A DNA stretch of 64,000 nt from Tetradesmus obliquus (taxonomy: Eukaryota; Chlorophyta; Chlorophyceae; Sphaeropleales; Scenedesmaceae): the NCBI GenBank assembly GCA_030272155.1, contig CP126191.1:1448501-1512500 (forward strand), read 5' to 3'. A program made the translations under genes and the position numbers. The first letter of the stretch is position 1. Every line of letters begins with the position of its first letter. The notes below the pieces were generated by a model, which saw nothing but the letters and a program-made list of their open reading frames with translations, did not search any database and was not told the origin of the DNA. Below, in pieces: positions 46,912 through 58,898 of the stretch.

Positions 46912-47877
46912 TTGTTCGTCGCGATACGCAGTTTTATTTGTTTGCAATCATCGGAAACACACGAGCAGGAGAAGCTAGGCTGCCGGTACTCTCTCAGCAG
47001 TACAACGCGGGCGCTTGATATGATTGGCTCACAGGTGATAGAAGCTTAAACAGCTGTATTTTGTTAGCCCCTGAACTCCCGTGCATGGCACTAACTGTGC
47101 GGGAGTGACACAGCTGCGCGCGCCCTCACACACAGGGCGCATTGCAGGTCACGTACTGCAGGTCCCTGCATGTCGATCGCACTCTATAGGACAGCCATCG
47201 TTCCTGGTTTCCATGCTTTGAGCTCAGATCTGCGTGTGCAGCATCGTAGGTCGCTGCATCATCATCGCTGCCACTGGAAGCTGGCATGGCCAATCTTGTA
47301 CCTGTGTAGGCTGTACTATCGTATAAAGAGTTACAGCGTGTATTGTAAGGAAGTGCTTCTATTCATCCATGACAACCTTCAGAAACTGGATAGCTTTACC
47401 CATATTTGACACAGCAGCATCACCAGGTGCCGCATGCTGCCACATTCAAGTGTCCAGGAACACCAACAGGCCATGCACCGCGCGGCCATGTCTGGTACTG
47501 ACAATGTGGACTTCACGCAATGTGAGTACTCACTATGCTGCATTATACTTGCAATGATTGACCTGCATGCACGTTATAACCCTTGAATACAAGTGACCAG
47601 CTGCCACAGCAACCTGCTACTTCTGGAAAGCAAGCAGCCTAGACGGCCCCTACACCTGGCTTTGCCAAATGTTGCATTGCTGCAACCAGAGGCATGCAGG
47701 CATCCTGATGCAGCACGCCAGCACTACCTCAACGAACCGCTGGGACTTGGCACGCCATGCCTATCGACCCTGAACCTTGCCTGATCCACGACTGTCCGAC
47801 GCTTGCTTCTGCTGTGGCGCCTCTCCATGCAGCATGCCGTCTGGCTGCTGCTGCGTGTCCCGCAATGAACGCGATGG
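46912..47877. other. Intergenic between the coiled-coil and WDR4 genes
   Basis: It holds the promoter side of the coiled-coil gene and the 3' flank of WDR4. No gene recognised; open frames are short. Confidence 0.45.
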
Positions 47878-47942
47878 CTAATGCTGTGGCGCCTCTCCTT
47901 CTGGCGTGCTGTCTGGCTGCTGCTGCTTGTCCTGTGCCGCAA
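47810..47942 (-). repeat. Tandem duplication across the WDR4 stop codon
   Basis: The segment gctgtggcgcctctcc ... gtctggctgctgctgc ... ccgcaa occurs at 47810-47865 and 47882-47942. The second copy contains the last codons of WDR4; the first lies in its 3' UTR. A second small duplication copies part of this exon and its acceptor (47979-48025) to 48090-48132 in the intron. Confidence 0.75.
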
Positions 47943-50396
47943 ACATCGCCTTGAGCCGCTCACCTTCCCTGAAGTCGGTGCGCACCTTCTTGCGCTCCGC
48001 AAGCTGCAGGGAACAAGCAGCACAGCAAGAACAACAGCAGCAAACAGATGACGTTATTGCTATGGCTTGACTGGTGTTGTCAATTTAGTGTGCACCTTCT
48101 CCAAGCTGCAAGGTAAGCGGCAGCACAGCAATGGCATTATGCTATGGCCATTGGTGACTTGTTTGACGTTGAGCAGCAAACAGATGACAGCAGGGCCGGT
48201 TGGCACCGCAGAGGCAGGCAGCATGGAGAAGAGTATGCTGTGAGATGGGCTGGTGATAACCGCTGCAGCGCAGCTGTTACCCTTGCCAGCATGAGGGTGC
48301 ACCTCTGTGGCGGCAGCATGGCTGCAGCAGCATAACAACACCTGCGGCAGCATGGCTGCATCCAATCCACGCACCGTCTCCTGCGTATACACCTTGCGCT
48401 TGAAGCCCTCATGGTAGTAGCTGCCGGCTGCCTGCCCCGCCTGCCCAGCCTCCTCCGCTTCCACGCGGCCCTCCAGGAAGCCCCGCAGGCTGCCCGGCAG
48501 CAGTTGCTGAGTGACAGGCGTGAAGTGGCCGCCTGCAGAAGGCACGTCACACGCGAGAAGCGTCACAATTGTCAGTTCTGCCCAAGAAGCATGGTCGTCT
48601 GCTGCTGAGAGAGTGCTTAAACGGGCACAGGGCAATTATCGTACAGCTGTAACATACAGCCTATATGATACAGTGATTCTACGACATGCCACACAGCGCC
48701 GCCATCGCATATTCATCACGACTGTGTCACTATACTGTGCTTTGACAGGCATACAGCGACTATGCTACAGCTGTAAACCTGAAGCGGCTCCAGTCGTTGG
48801 AATGCTGGAGGCATTTGTACAGCACAGAAACTGCATCCGACAAGTAGCACAAACAAGCAGGCATTCTGGTGCACCCACCTGCTGCTTCCCGTGCCGCAAC
48901 CCCCACATGCGCCGACTCGGTGTCCAGCAGCAGCACCCCACCCACCACCCACAGTCGGCCCTCCCCGTCAAACGCCACAGCTGCAGGGTTTGCCACATCT
49001 TCAAACGCCAGCTTCTGCAGCAGCTGCAAGCTGGCCGCACTATCTGCACCCTGCTGCAGCTGCAGCAGCTGCACCTCTTGCTGCCCCTCAACTGCAGCTG
49101 CAACAACAGAGCCGTCAGGCGAGACTGCCACACTCAGCACCGCTGCACATTCCTGCCGCTGGTATGGCCGGCCCTTAAAGGGGTTGGCATCAGTTGTGTC
49201 ACCACCAGCAGCGCCCTCATCATCCTCCCCTTCACTGCTGCTGCTGCTGCCAACGTCATCACCAGCACCCTGTGCACGGCCTTCTGCTGCTGCTGCTGGT
49301 TTGGCCATGTCTGCATCACCTTGCGCTGCTGCGTCTGCTGCTGCTTCCTGCTGCTGCTCTTGGCCGTCTTTCGGCTGCTGCTCCTGCTGTGGCTGCTCTG
49401 ATGCCACATAGCTGGCCAGCTGCCTGCCTGTGTCTGCATCCCACACTCGGACTGTGCCGTCACCGCCGCCTGTCACTAACAAGCTGCTGCTGCCTGCAGC
49501 GACTGCTGCTGCTGCCGGCACTGCTGCGCTGCAGGTGACAAAGTTGGTGTGGCCTAGGCAGTAGTTGTGGATCTCGTAGGATCCCTGACCAAGGTTACAG
49601 AAGCAGGGGACAAGATGACACAGCTCAGCATTTAGAGAGTAGTAGTTAAGGCGCCCAACCACAGCTACGCTTGGTGGCTGTGTCATTCATGCTCACACCA
49701 AGCTGTACTGCACACAAGGTCAGTCATAGCAGCATATTTCTGCAGCTTTCCGTAGTCCACACACGGTATCGTGTTCCTGCCGCAGCAGACTGTGCGCGCG
49801 CCTTGCTGCTAGACACATGGATCTGTGGGCTGCCTCACATCAGCTGCCGCAGCGTGGCACACACAGAAGTGTTATCTTCCATGCCAACTCCTCCAGAACA
49901 ACAGTAGAACAACAGCCCAGACCATGCAGGCTGCCTGCTGCTCACCTTGGTGGGGTCTGCTGGCAGCACGCTGGCCCTCACTTTGCCGTCCCTGTCTGTG
50001 CTGACCAGCAGCTGCTGCCCGGTGCTGCTGACCAGCCCGCTTGCGAGCGACGTGATGATGGCCTGCGGGGGCAGCAGCAGCAGCAGCAAGATGGTGAATG
50101 CAGCTGCAGCACACTGGGAGATGTCCTTAGCAAGACGGCAGCAGTTTCCGCAGTAGTTGCACTAATGCAGCTGCCGCTACTTGAGACGAAACAAACTGCG
50201 AGGGCACATGAGCTAGCTGGCACGGCAATACCATTGCTAGTTGCGCTGCAGCAGCTGCTGCTGCAAGAGATGATGGTGACCCTGCTGCCGCAGGTGCTCC
50301 TGCTGTCCATGCCCTCCCCTGTGCTTCCTGCCCACCTGCAGGTGCCCCAGCAGAAGGGCTGGCTCCTCTGCCTCTGCTGCTGCTGCATCTGTATTG

Positions 50397-50429
<33 letters not shown>

Positions 50430-51297
50430 GCTGCAGGCGTGGTGGCTGCCACGAGCACGTCTCCGAAGCGGTCAGCAAAGAAGAGGTGGCCGCCGTCCTG
50501 AGAGAAGGCGCATGCGCAAGCCTTTTTGGAGGACTTGCTGCAGACAGCGGCAGCGCAAAACGTGAAGACAACAGCAAACGGCTTGTGAGCATAAGGCCAT
50601 GCAGCAAGCAATATGGCAGCTGTGCTGTTGGATGGGACCTGCAGCGCTGCTGCGTGAAGCAGTGCCACAGCATGGTAGGCGTGGATGTGCAGGCGGAGGC
50701 CACAAGGCTCTGCATGTATTTGTCACTGGCGAACAATACTCCCTTTGCGACTGGTCCCAGCAGAGGAGCAACGTTGCAAAGGCTTGTTGCTGTTGCGCTG
50801 CGCCACTCACAGGACGCGCAAGCAGCTCCAGTCAGCGGCCTTCCAGCTGCGTGCTGTCTTGTCATCACCGCAGGTCAGCACGTACTGCCCATCAGTTGAG
50901 AACTGAATGCCACGCACTGCGCCCTCATGTGTAGTGTCTGAGTGCACCTCTGCTTGTGAGCTGTAGAAGCATGTGTTGTGCAGCAGCAACAGCAGCAGTA
51001 GCAGCAGCAGCAACAGAAGCAACAGCTCGCATATACCTCCCAGCTTGGCTAGCAGCGGCGACATAAGTTTATGTCGATAACAAAAGAACTTTGTGTGTGC
51101 TCCGCAGGCGTGAACGCGATGCTGTTACCGCTGCTGCTGGCGAGCGCCCACCTGACATCCACAACCCGCCAGCGGCGTCCAGCTGCTATCGCTACCCTGC
51201 TGCCATGCAGTGCTATGCTTCTTGTCACAGGATCCGCATCCGTAGAAATTATTGGTGCTGAGAGGCCCTTTGTTTTCCACCTGCGTCTGCGACCCAT
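47878..51297 (-). CDS. WDR4: tRNA m7G46 methyltransferase non-catalytic subunit, WDR4/TRM82
   Basis: WDR4/Trm82 is the WD40 partner that holds METTL1/Trm8 for N7-methylation of G46 in tRNAs. Exons 51297-51152, 50960-50811, 50537-50336, 50062-49946, 49584-48879, 48532-48375 and 48003-47878 join in phase to 534 residues. WD-type blocks are STDGQYVLTCGDDKTARSW, KKACACAFSQDGGHLFFADR followed by FGDVLVA, then LLVSTDRDGKVRASVLP, GSYEIHNYCLGHTNFVT and LLVTGGGDGTVRVWDADTG. The CLGH, ADRFGDV and DRDGKVR blocks are the family's most telling parts. An acidic Ser/Glu/Ala insert of roughly 90 residues lies after the GDGTVRVWD blade. The Lys-rich C-terminus starts LAERKKVRTDF. Duplicated pieces of the last exon lie in its intron and 3' UTR. 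Confidence 0.88.
50976..51025 (-). repeat. Imperfect (CTG)n tract before WDR4 exon 2
   Basis: On the sense strand CTG/TTG units end about 16 bases before the exon-2 acceptor (CTACAG at 50966-50961). Confidence 0.75.
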
Positions 51298-51376
51298 TCT
51301 GCTTGTTGTTCGACAACGATGAACTGTGGCTCAGCAGTATCTACTTAACCATGATAAGCCCCAGCCCAAACTCAAA

Positions 51377-51914
51377 GAAGACAGATGTCAGGCTGGGCTG
51401 TCCCTTGTTTGCAAATGCCTGTCATTGTCACTTGTCACATGTTGATGGTTACGTCATGATCACCCCCTCAAGTACGGGCCCAAACAAAGTCGTCTTGCTC
51501 CTTCCTCTCGCAGACGTTATGCTCCTACTGCCTCTGCTGCTTCTGCTGCTCACCAGCAGCACCGCCTGCTGGGCCGTGTGGCTGCTCAAACTGTGCCTGC
51601 TGCTCTGCCACTGATTCTGGCAGCACCTTGTCCATCACCTCCATCTCCTTTTCGATATCCTGCAGCATACATCATCAATGTGGTTTATGTTTAGTATGTT
51701 AGCAGTTGCATCCAGAGCATGGCACTTGTGGTGGGCATGCTGTGCCTGTATGCCGTTGCCGGAGATGTAGCAGGACTCCAACGGAACACGGCTGTTAAAG
51801 TTGGACACCTTCGAGCGTTTGAAGTAGCCATGAGCGGCATTTGGATGTAAGGCTGCTGCAGCTGTAGCTGGCCGGCAGCGCTGACCACCAACATGCATAA
51901 GCATGAAACATCAG
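51377..51914. repeat. Segmental duplication, copy A (terminal exon and intron)
   Basis: About 538 bp match 54750-55400 at roughly 90% or more, including exon, intron and 3' flank of the 83-residue gene. The homology stops at catcagc near 51914, four bases outside the GTAAGC splice donor at 51918-51923 of the neighbouring gene. Confidence 0.9.
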
Positions 51915-52359
51915 CTCGCTTACCTGATGCAGCAGTGATGACAGCTGGCGTCCAGCCAAACAGGGCCTCGTGGGTGTAAGTGCAGGCTGGGCTGTAGCTC
52001 CTAAACTTCCTGCCAACAGCCCAGGGTGGCTGGCAGTGCCGCAGCAGGGTTTCCTCTGGCCACACAGCCATGCAGAAGGTCTGCTTGCTGCAAGCTCCCA
52101 CTGCATCGCTAATGCCAGGCCCAGTAACTCCGCAGCAACAAGCACGCTCACAGTCCGCTGCTGGTCTTTATGCAGCAGCAGCCCCTCAAGACTCACCAGC
52201 TGCACAATGCTGTAGCAGCTGTACGCCAAGCCCCTCAGCAGCACGCTGCCATTGAGCGGCAGGCTGTGCCACGCCAGCCATCGTGCAGCAGCATCAGCAG
52301 GCATGCGCCACACCTCACCAGAGTGCTGCTGCCACTGCAGGACTGGCTCGCAACTGCAA

Positions 52360-52411
<52 letters not shown>

Positions 52412-54296
52412 GAGCCCTGCCGCCTCCTCTAGTTGCTGGAAACCAGGGCAGGTGCTGGGCTGTGTCAGTGCTGCTGTTGCTGCGCTGGTGCTGCTGTCAG
52501 CTGCGTCAGGGCTGCAGGCAACACAACGGCTGCTTGTTGGCTCACATTGGCACTGACTGGCACGCTGCTGCCACCAGCATCAGGGCTGGCAGCAGGCAGC
52601 CCCAGGGGGGCATTACTCCATGTGGCGCTTGTTTATGCCATCAGCAAGCAGCGGCTGTCGCTCTGTGCTTGTTTGTGCGCAGGCAGCACCTGCATCCCAA
52701 CAGCAACATCACACCTCAAGGTGGTGGTACCATCGCTGTTGCTGTAATGCACGCACAATAGATTGCTTGTAGTGCATGCCAGCAACTCATATGCCCCAGA
52801 CAAGCATGATGCATCAGTCAAAGCATGCTGAGCCTTACCCATCGACAGCAGCCCAGTGAAGAAGCAAGCTTACCCTGAGCACCAGCCTGCAGCACCTTGC
52901 CCAGGGCAGGCACGCTTGTCCAAAGGCCGTGTAGGCACCCAGGCACAAACACAGCGCGTGCACCAGAGAAGAACTGCGTTGCAGAACCTGCATGCAGCCA
53001 AGTAAGCAGCAAGGCAAGTGTTGTGAGGCCATTGGTGTGCCACCACATGTGGGCGTTGCACTCTTGGGGAGATGCCCAACTATGAGGGTTGTGACAGGCA
53101 GAGAGGGTAAAACAGGGTGTGCATATACTGTTGCTGTGTTGCATGCCTCCATAAACAAGCAATCTCAGAGTGTGACAAACTGCCATGCGGCGGTACAATA
53201 CACACGTGGTTGTGAAACAATGAGTAGCAATGCAACATGTGGGGTGTGCGCTGCACGCAGAGGCAGACCACAAAGGATGGGGAAGCAATGCTGATTACTA
53301 GCAGACATGCATGATACTCCCTAGCATGCTGCAGATTGAGCTCTGTTTACACTGCAGCTGCAGGGGGTCTTATGGCTGCCTGGCTTGCGATGCCAGGCAA
53401 TGCAGGGTCAGCAGCCTTGCCACAAGCAACGTCGCAAGCACATGCATGGCTCACCTGCTGCTGCTGTGGCAACGGAAAGAAGAAGCCAGATTGGGAGTCG
53501 TGAAGAGCATATGCAAGGACACGGGGCAGGGTGTTGTTCAGCCAAAGGTGAAAAGGAGAAAAAAGAAGCTCACAGCATGAGAAGCACAGGGGCATCGCAT
53601 GATGCAGCACACATGAGCATGCAGAATGGTGCTGCAGAGGCGGCTTGTTGTCTTATGTGTGTTCATGCATGCCTCACGATACTGCTCCTTGAGTATGCTG
53701 TAAGTAGGCCATAGCAAAGCGCTGCTTGGCGGGCATGCACAGCATCTGACCCAGCTTTCTTCATCCATAGATTCGTAGACCAATCCCTGCTGCTGTGGCG
53801 ATCCAGACATCTCCGCTACATATCAGAGGCTGCAGACTGTGACCAGGGCACCATACAGTGAGGCAGTGCTTCATTGTGAATGCTGGTTCTGGTTATGTTT
53901 CGCACCTGACGGTCCTGTTCCTCCTGCAGAGTAAACAAACCACAACAAAAGGAAGTGGTTAGCCAGACACGCTCTCAAGGTACTATCTTGCTGACTGCAT
54001 GTGACTGGAGAGCTTGCAGCCCATGCAGCAGGTGTCTGTGCCCAATTGCACACTTCAGTTATCTAGCACCAGCTTGTTGTGCACTCAGTGCAGTTGACCT
54101 GCAAAAGCATGCACCAGCTCATCCACCAGTGCGGGCTTCACGCCAGCAGCCAACAGACTCTTACGCGACGCCAGCGTCAATTGCCGCGCACCTTTGTAGC
54201 CAGCTGCCAGCAACTTGGCTATTTCATCGTCAGTATAGTCTGCCGCTGCTTCAGGGCCAACGTTTGTTACGAACAGCTGTTTGAGTGCATCAGCCA

Positions 54297-54343
<47 letters not shown>

Positions 54344-54357
54344 ATCTCATCAGCCAT
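51525..54357 (-). CDS. Unresolved multi-exon gene with SAM-like start and captured last exon
   Basis: The first exon starts at 54357 with MADEM, a polyGln run coded by (CAG)n, and a helical segment DEIAKLLAAGYKGARQLTLA then SLLAAGVKPALVDELVHAF that resembles a SAM domain. Near the end an open exon runs to 51924 (GRQLSSLLHQ) and splices in phase 0 to 51659-51525, DIEKEMEVMDKVLPESVAEQ then a Gln-rich end. That last exon duplicates one in the downstream neighbour. Fragments between (near 52980-52880 and 52790-52650) have propeller-like strands such as AYELLACTTSNLLCVHY, but the middle exons could not be joined. The family is unknown, and the region may hold more than one gene. Confidence 0.4.
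52362..52410 (-). repeat. (CAG)n run in a coding-like region
   Basis: On the sense strand of the unresolved gene the unit is CAG, coding Ser, Ala or Gln according to frame. This is the opposite orientation to the acceptor-associated tracts. Confidence 0.7.
54298..54343 (-). repeat. (CAG)n run coding polyglutamine
   Basis: About fifteen CAG codons follow MADEM in the first exon of the unresolved gene. Confidence 0.75.
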
Positions 54358-54749
54358 GATCTGCCCACAGCAACAGCAGCAGAGATGGTGTGTTCTGTTG
54401 AATTCAAGCGATTCAAGACGTTTGGCCCCGACAATGCAGAACACAACAGACAAGCACAATGCAACTGGCAGCAACATCTGCCACAACTCCGCGTGGAGGT
54501 TGCTCACGTGCGATGAACTTCTGAACCAGGACAAACTCTAGCAGTCCGGGCAACAAACCCAAGACCCTCTGTGCTTCCAGCCTGTTCGAGAGTGCTTGTG
54601 CGAGGAGGCCACTGTGTTGACTAGGTGTGGCGTTTCAGCGAGAACCGAATCTTGAGTGAAAGAAAGATGTGAATGGCTGTGAAAGGCTCGAGGCAGGTCA
54701 CCGAAAATCGGCGACCGGATTAAACACGATGACTCCCAGCAAGCTCTTT

Positions 54750-55400
54750 GAAGACCGATGTCAGGCTGGGCTGTCTCTTGTTCGCAAGTTAAGGGTGTAA
54801 GCATAAGAATGCTTGTTACAGTTGGTGTCAAGCAAAGGCATATGCAAAGTGCAATGCAAGGCCACCACCAGAAGAAGAGGATGCCTAGCGATTCGCAAGT
54901 GCCTGTCATTGTCACTTGTCACATGTTGATGGTTACGTCATGATCACCCCCCTGAAGTACGGGCCCAATCCAAAAGCACCTCCTCATCTTTTCAAGGATC
55001 GTGCTCCAACTGCCTCTGCTGCTTCTGTTGCTCAGCAGCAGCACTGCCTGCTGGGCCTTGTGGCTGCTCAAACTGTGCCTGCTGCTCTGCCACTGATTCT
55101 GGCAGCACCTTGTCCATCACCTCCATCTCCTTTTCGATATCCTGCAGCACAGATTATCAGCGTGATGTATGTTTAACATTTCAGCAATTGCATCCAGAGC
55201 ATGGCACTTAAGGGTGGGCATGCTGTGCCTGTATGCCGTTGCCGAAGATGTAGCAGGACTCCAACGGAACACGGCTGTTAAAGTTGGTCACCTTCGAGCG
55301 TTTGAAGTAGCCATAAGCGGCATTTAAATGTAAGACTGCTGCAGCTGTAGCTGGCCGGCAGCGCTGACCGCCAACATGCATAAGCATGCAACATCAGCAC
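54750..55400. repeat. Segmental duplication, copy B
   Basis: This is the counterpart of 51377-51914. It is longer because of a 111-bp insertion near 54789. It covers the last exon, most of intron 2 and the 3' flank of the 83-residue gene. Confidence 0.9.
54789..54899. mobile_element. 111-bp insertion flanked by 8-bp direct repeats
   Basis: ttcgcaag occurs at 54781-54788 and 54892-54899. The segment between is missing from copy A, which has a single site (tttgcaaatgcc). The empty site in copy A supports a real insertion with target duplication. No terminal inverted repeat or coding content was identified. Confidence 0.6.
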
Positions 55401-56014
55401 TCCTCAGGCTGGGCCTGACGGCATGACAACAGTACTCAGCTTGGCAAGCACTGCCCCTTGTTCTGACAAACGCATGTATCTACATCACCTGCTGAATCTG
55501 CTCAAGTGTGATGCCTGGCCTCTCATGCCCTGAATCCTCCTGCTCCAGGCTCTCAAGCTTCGCCTGTACGCAAAGTTTCGTACAAGCAGGCACAGCAGGC
55601 ATGGCAGCGCATGGTGTTAAACTGCATAACGCTGAGTGAACTGTACCGCCTTTGCCAAGCTGCAGTGGGCACATAACTACTACCCCTCTTCTAAACTAGA
55701 GGGAGAGGAGGGGACATGTGCTGCTTCCAGCTACTGCTATGACAGTGTCGGGGCGAGTACTTCATGAAAGCGGCTGCTTGGCATGCAGTGCAGTTAGATG
55801 CTGTTGCTGCAGCACTGCTGAGCAGCACTGCCGAGGTTTACTAGCATGATCCTGGCAGGTGACGGGACTGCTGCGCTGCTCGAAACACAAATGCTTGGTT
55901 TATTTGCAGTGTTTGGGTAGCAAATATTGTGGCTTTTTGGCACACGCAGCCCAGCCTGAAGACAGGGACCATTGCATTGCTGTTCACCTTCTGATCAGGA
56001 GGGATGTCCGCCAT
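54992..56014 (-). CDS. Unknown 83-residue acidic coiled-coil protein
   Basis: Exons 56014-55988, 55563-55489 and 55141-54992 are all phase 0. They read MADIPPDQK, then AKLESLEQEDSGHERPG to TLEQIQQ, then DIEKEMEVMDKVLPESVAEQ and a Gln-rich end EQQKQQRQLEHDP. The first exon is only nine codons. The composition is helical and acidic, without membrane segments or a targeting signal. I do not recognise the family. Its last exon and flanking intron exist as a second copy 3.4 kb away. Confidence 0.6.
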
Positions 56015-56484
56015 GGCTGACAGCTGTTAGCAGTGGATATGAAATGCAGCTGAGTGTATGTAGCAATGATAGGTATTATGCCGCAGCCAGGGCAAAGTGA
56101 CAGGACCACCGTGGCTCAGCCTGTAGACGTTTGTCATGTCATGCCCACTATGACGCCGGTAGGTTCACAACGAGGGATTGTGTTCCGGTAAGCATATGCA
56201 ATCGTTTTACACTACTGTTCTTGCTATGTCTGCTCGTAGACTTCAACCAAATCACCAGCCTTGCCGACAGGACGCACTGACGTATCGCCGGGACGCTCGC
56301 ACCTGAGACACAAGCATTTCACTTTTTGTTTGATAGAACTTTCAAAAACCGACAGCAGTTTCGTGTGCAAGCTCGAACCAGCAGAACAGCTGATGCAGTC
56401 TGACCTGAACGTTTGACTTGCAATGGACAGAGAACAGTGCAGTTAGCAGCACCATTGCACACCGGTGCCCAAAGCGACTGTACC
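56015..56484. other. Divergent promoter region, no gene seen
   Basis: It separates the 83-residue gene (-) from TTC29 (+). No strong motif was recognised. Confidence 0.45.
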
Positions 56485-58898
56485 ATGAGCCACAGCACAC
56501 GGCCTCTTGCAGGCCAACTGGGCACTGTGGCTGGCAGAGCAGGCGCTGGCTCGCCAACAGCAGCTGGCAATGGCAGCAGCAAGCGCACATTCAGGGACAA
56601 GTTCCACAGCATGCTGCAGGAAGCACAGGAGGCGAACATCAAGGCAGTACATCGGCAGGAGCTGCAGGATACGCGTTCGCTGTCAGTTGCGATGCTGATG
56701 CAAGGAAGGCCACATGCTTTTGTGGATTTCTTCATGCTCAGCCAGCCACAGTATGGCAGTGCACCTGCAGCAGAGAACTCAGCTGCAGCTAGCAGCGAAG
56801 CAGCCGCTGCACAGACTAATGGCGGCAGTGAGCTATCGTTACAGAGCCTGATCTTGCTGCAGCAGCAGCTGGTAGTGGCTGATGCAGCCAGCAAGGCGGG
56901 GCAGCATGAGCAGGCGTTCGCTGCAGACGCCCTGATGGCGAGGCACTTCACACAGCTAGGCATGCTCGACAAGTCAGTGTTCTTCTGGAAGAAGTGCTTG
57001 CAGGTGAGGCAGCGTACATGCACTGCTACACAATTTGCAGCAGCATGATGAAAACACCGCCAGCTTCAATTCCAAGCTTCAACTGAATTGCTATGAAGGC
57101 GTATGCGTTGCCTGGGAGGCCTTGCAACAGATGCCTTACAGTTGCCCCTGTGTACAACGCGTCTTGCAATGTTCTTGCGACCCTGCTGCACAGCTGCAGG
57201 TGCCGTTCATCTGGCAATTTTTTTGGCTTTTTTTGTTATTTAACTGCCAGCCGGTTTACATGGAGCACTGAAAGCAGCTTGCGGCCAACCAGTTCTGCCC
57301 TCTCACCCTGCGGCATGGCTGCTCCTGTGTGTTTGCTCGTCTCCTGCAAGGTGTCTGTGTCAGCAGCCTGGGGCGCTGGTGAGCTGGAGGCCAGCTGTGC
57401 GCTGGGCCTGCTGTATGAGTCACTGCACCAGCCACACCTCGCCATGTCCTGCCATGAGCGCTGCCTGCAGCTAGCTCTGCAGCTGCAGCGCCAGGATGAT
57501 GCGGCCACAGCGCATGCGCAGCTGGTGCAGGTGTATGCGCAGCAGGCAGAGCATTGCAGCAGGGAGGGCGACCTGCAGGGCGCAGCAGAGTTCTACAGCA
57601 AGTGCAGGGATGCAGCGCTGCAGTGTGGGGATGCTGCATCAGCGGGCGCAGCCTGCCACCACCTGGGGCTGATTGACCAGCAGCAGGGCTCCTGGCAGAC
57701 AGCGATGGACCATCAAAGGTGAGCGCGCATCGCTTTGCAGCACAATGTGGAGGCACATGTGGCATGGCTGGCATGCGATGCTGCATGGTGCCTTCCAGTC
57801 AACAGTATCAATGGGCAGCCGTCATGACAAGCTATCACCTCATGCTGTGCCTGGCTGTCAGAGGATGCCTGTGCAGCTGGCAGCAGAAGAACCAGCTTGA
57901 CATGCTGATGTGGCCTCTGCTTCTTGCATGGCACTGCCGCTGGGTGCCATACACGCCATGCATGGCTTTGTTTTGTCGACGCAATTGGTGCTGACTGATG
58001 TGCTGCAGGGCCTACATGGAGCTCAGCAGGCAGGCTGGCGACCAGGAGGCTGAGGGGAGGGCGTGTGTGGCATACGCAGAGTGCCAGCAGCAGCTGGGAC
58101 AGCTGTCAGGTGCAGTAGAGTCACTGGAGACGTACTTGGAACTGTCCAGGTCACAGGTAGGTGCCATGCTGTGGTGTTTGGGCTAGAATTATGCTGTGAT
58201 GCTGCTGGCTGAGGGTGGCACAAGCTGCAGCTGTAAGCAGACCAGTTGGTCATTCGCAGGATCATGTATGCCGAGCAGGCTTGGGAATCGCAAAGAGCCC
58301 ATGCTGCAGCATGTATTGCAGGAGAGCTGACTGCTGTGACAAGCACGATCGCACCTGCAATGCTTTGAGGGCCACACATTGCACGTGCTGGGGCCTTAAC
58401 ATGCTGCTTCTAACTAGACATGCTTCCTCTCGCTGCTTCTTGCAGGATCCTCGTGGCCAGGCGACAGCGTGCTGCAAGCTCGGCGTGCTGTACCAGCAGC
58501 AGGGCCAGCTGCAGCAGGCGGTTGGCTACTTTGAGCGTTTCTTTGAGCTGGCGCGCTCACTGGGTGAGCCACTGCCCCGCACTACTGCATGTTTATACGT
58601 GCGCAACAGTAGCTGGGCAGACCGCTAGCCCAGGGCTGCGTACCGCCTGATGCTGCACTAGCATTTGCATGCATGCTGTTGCAGTCGTGCTTATAAGACG
58701 ATGCAGCGTATCAAGCTGCGCTGTTTTGCAACCTGTTGTGTCTGCGTGCCGCTCGCAGGTGAGCGGCGGCTGCTGGACATTGCGCGCATCAACCTTGGTG
58801 CAGCACGCTCAGCGCTGCGGATGCCTGAGTACAAGCAGCTGTGCTGGGGTGATCTCAACGGGGTGCTGGCCTGGAAGAGCACACGGCAGGCGTTCTGA
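56485..58898 (+). CDS. TTC29: Tetratricopeptide repeat protein, TTC29-like (cilium)
   Basis: TTC29 is an axonemal TPR protein needed for flagellar motility in animals and protists. Exons 56485-57003, 57351-57718, 58009-58156, 58446-58563 and 58759-58898 join in phase to 430 residues, close to the animal protein's length. The first ATG in frame is at 56485. After a Ser/Ala-rich start come RDKFHSMLQEAQEANIKA and FVDFFMLSQPQ, then TPR helices such as LEASCALGLLYESLHQPHLA, AGAACHHLGLIDQQQGSW and ACCKLGVLYQQQGQLQQAVG. The end, LDIARINLGAARSALRMPEY with a short WK-S-T-R tail, fits the family's C-terminus. The assignment is by motif reading. Confidence 0.8.
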
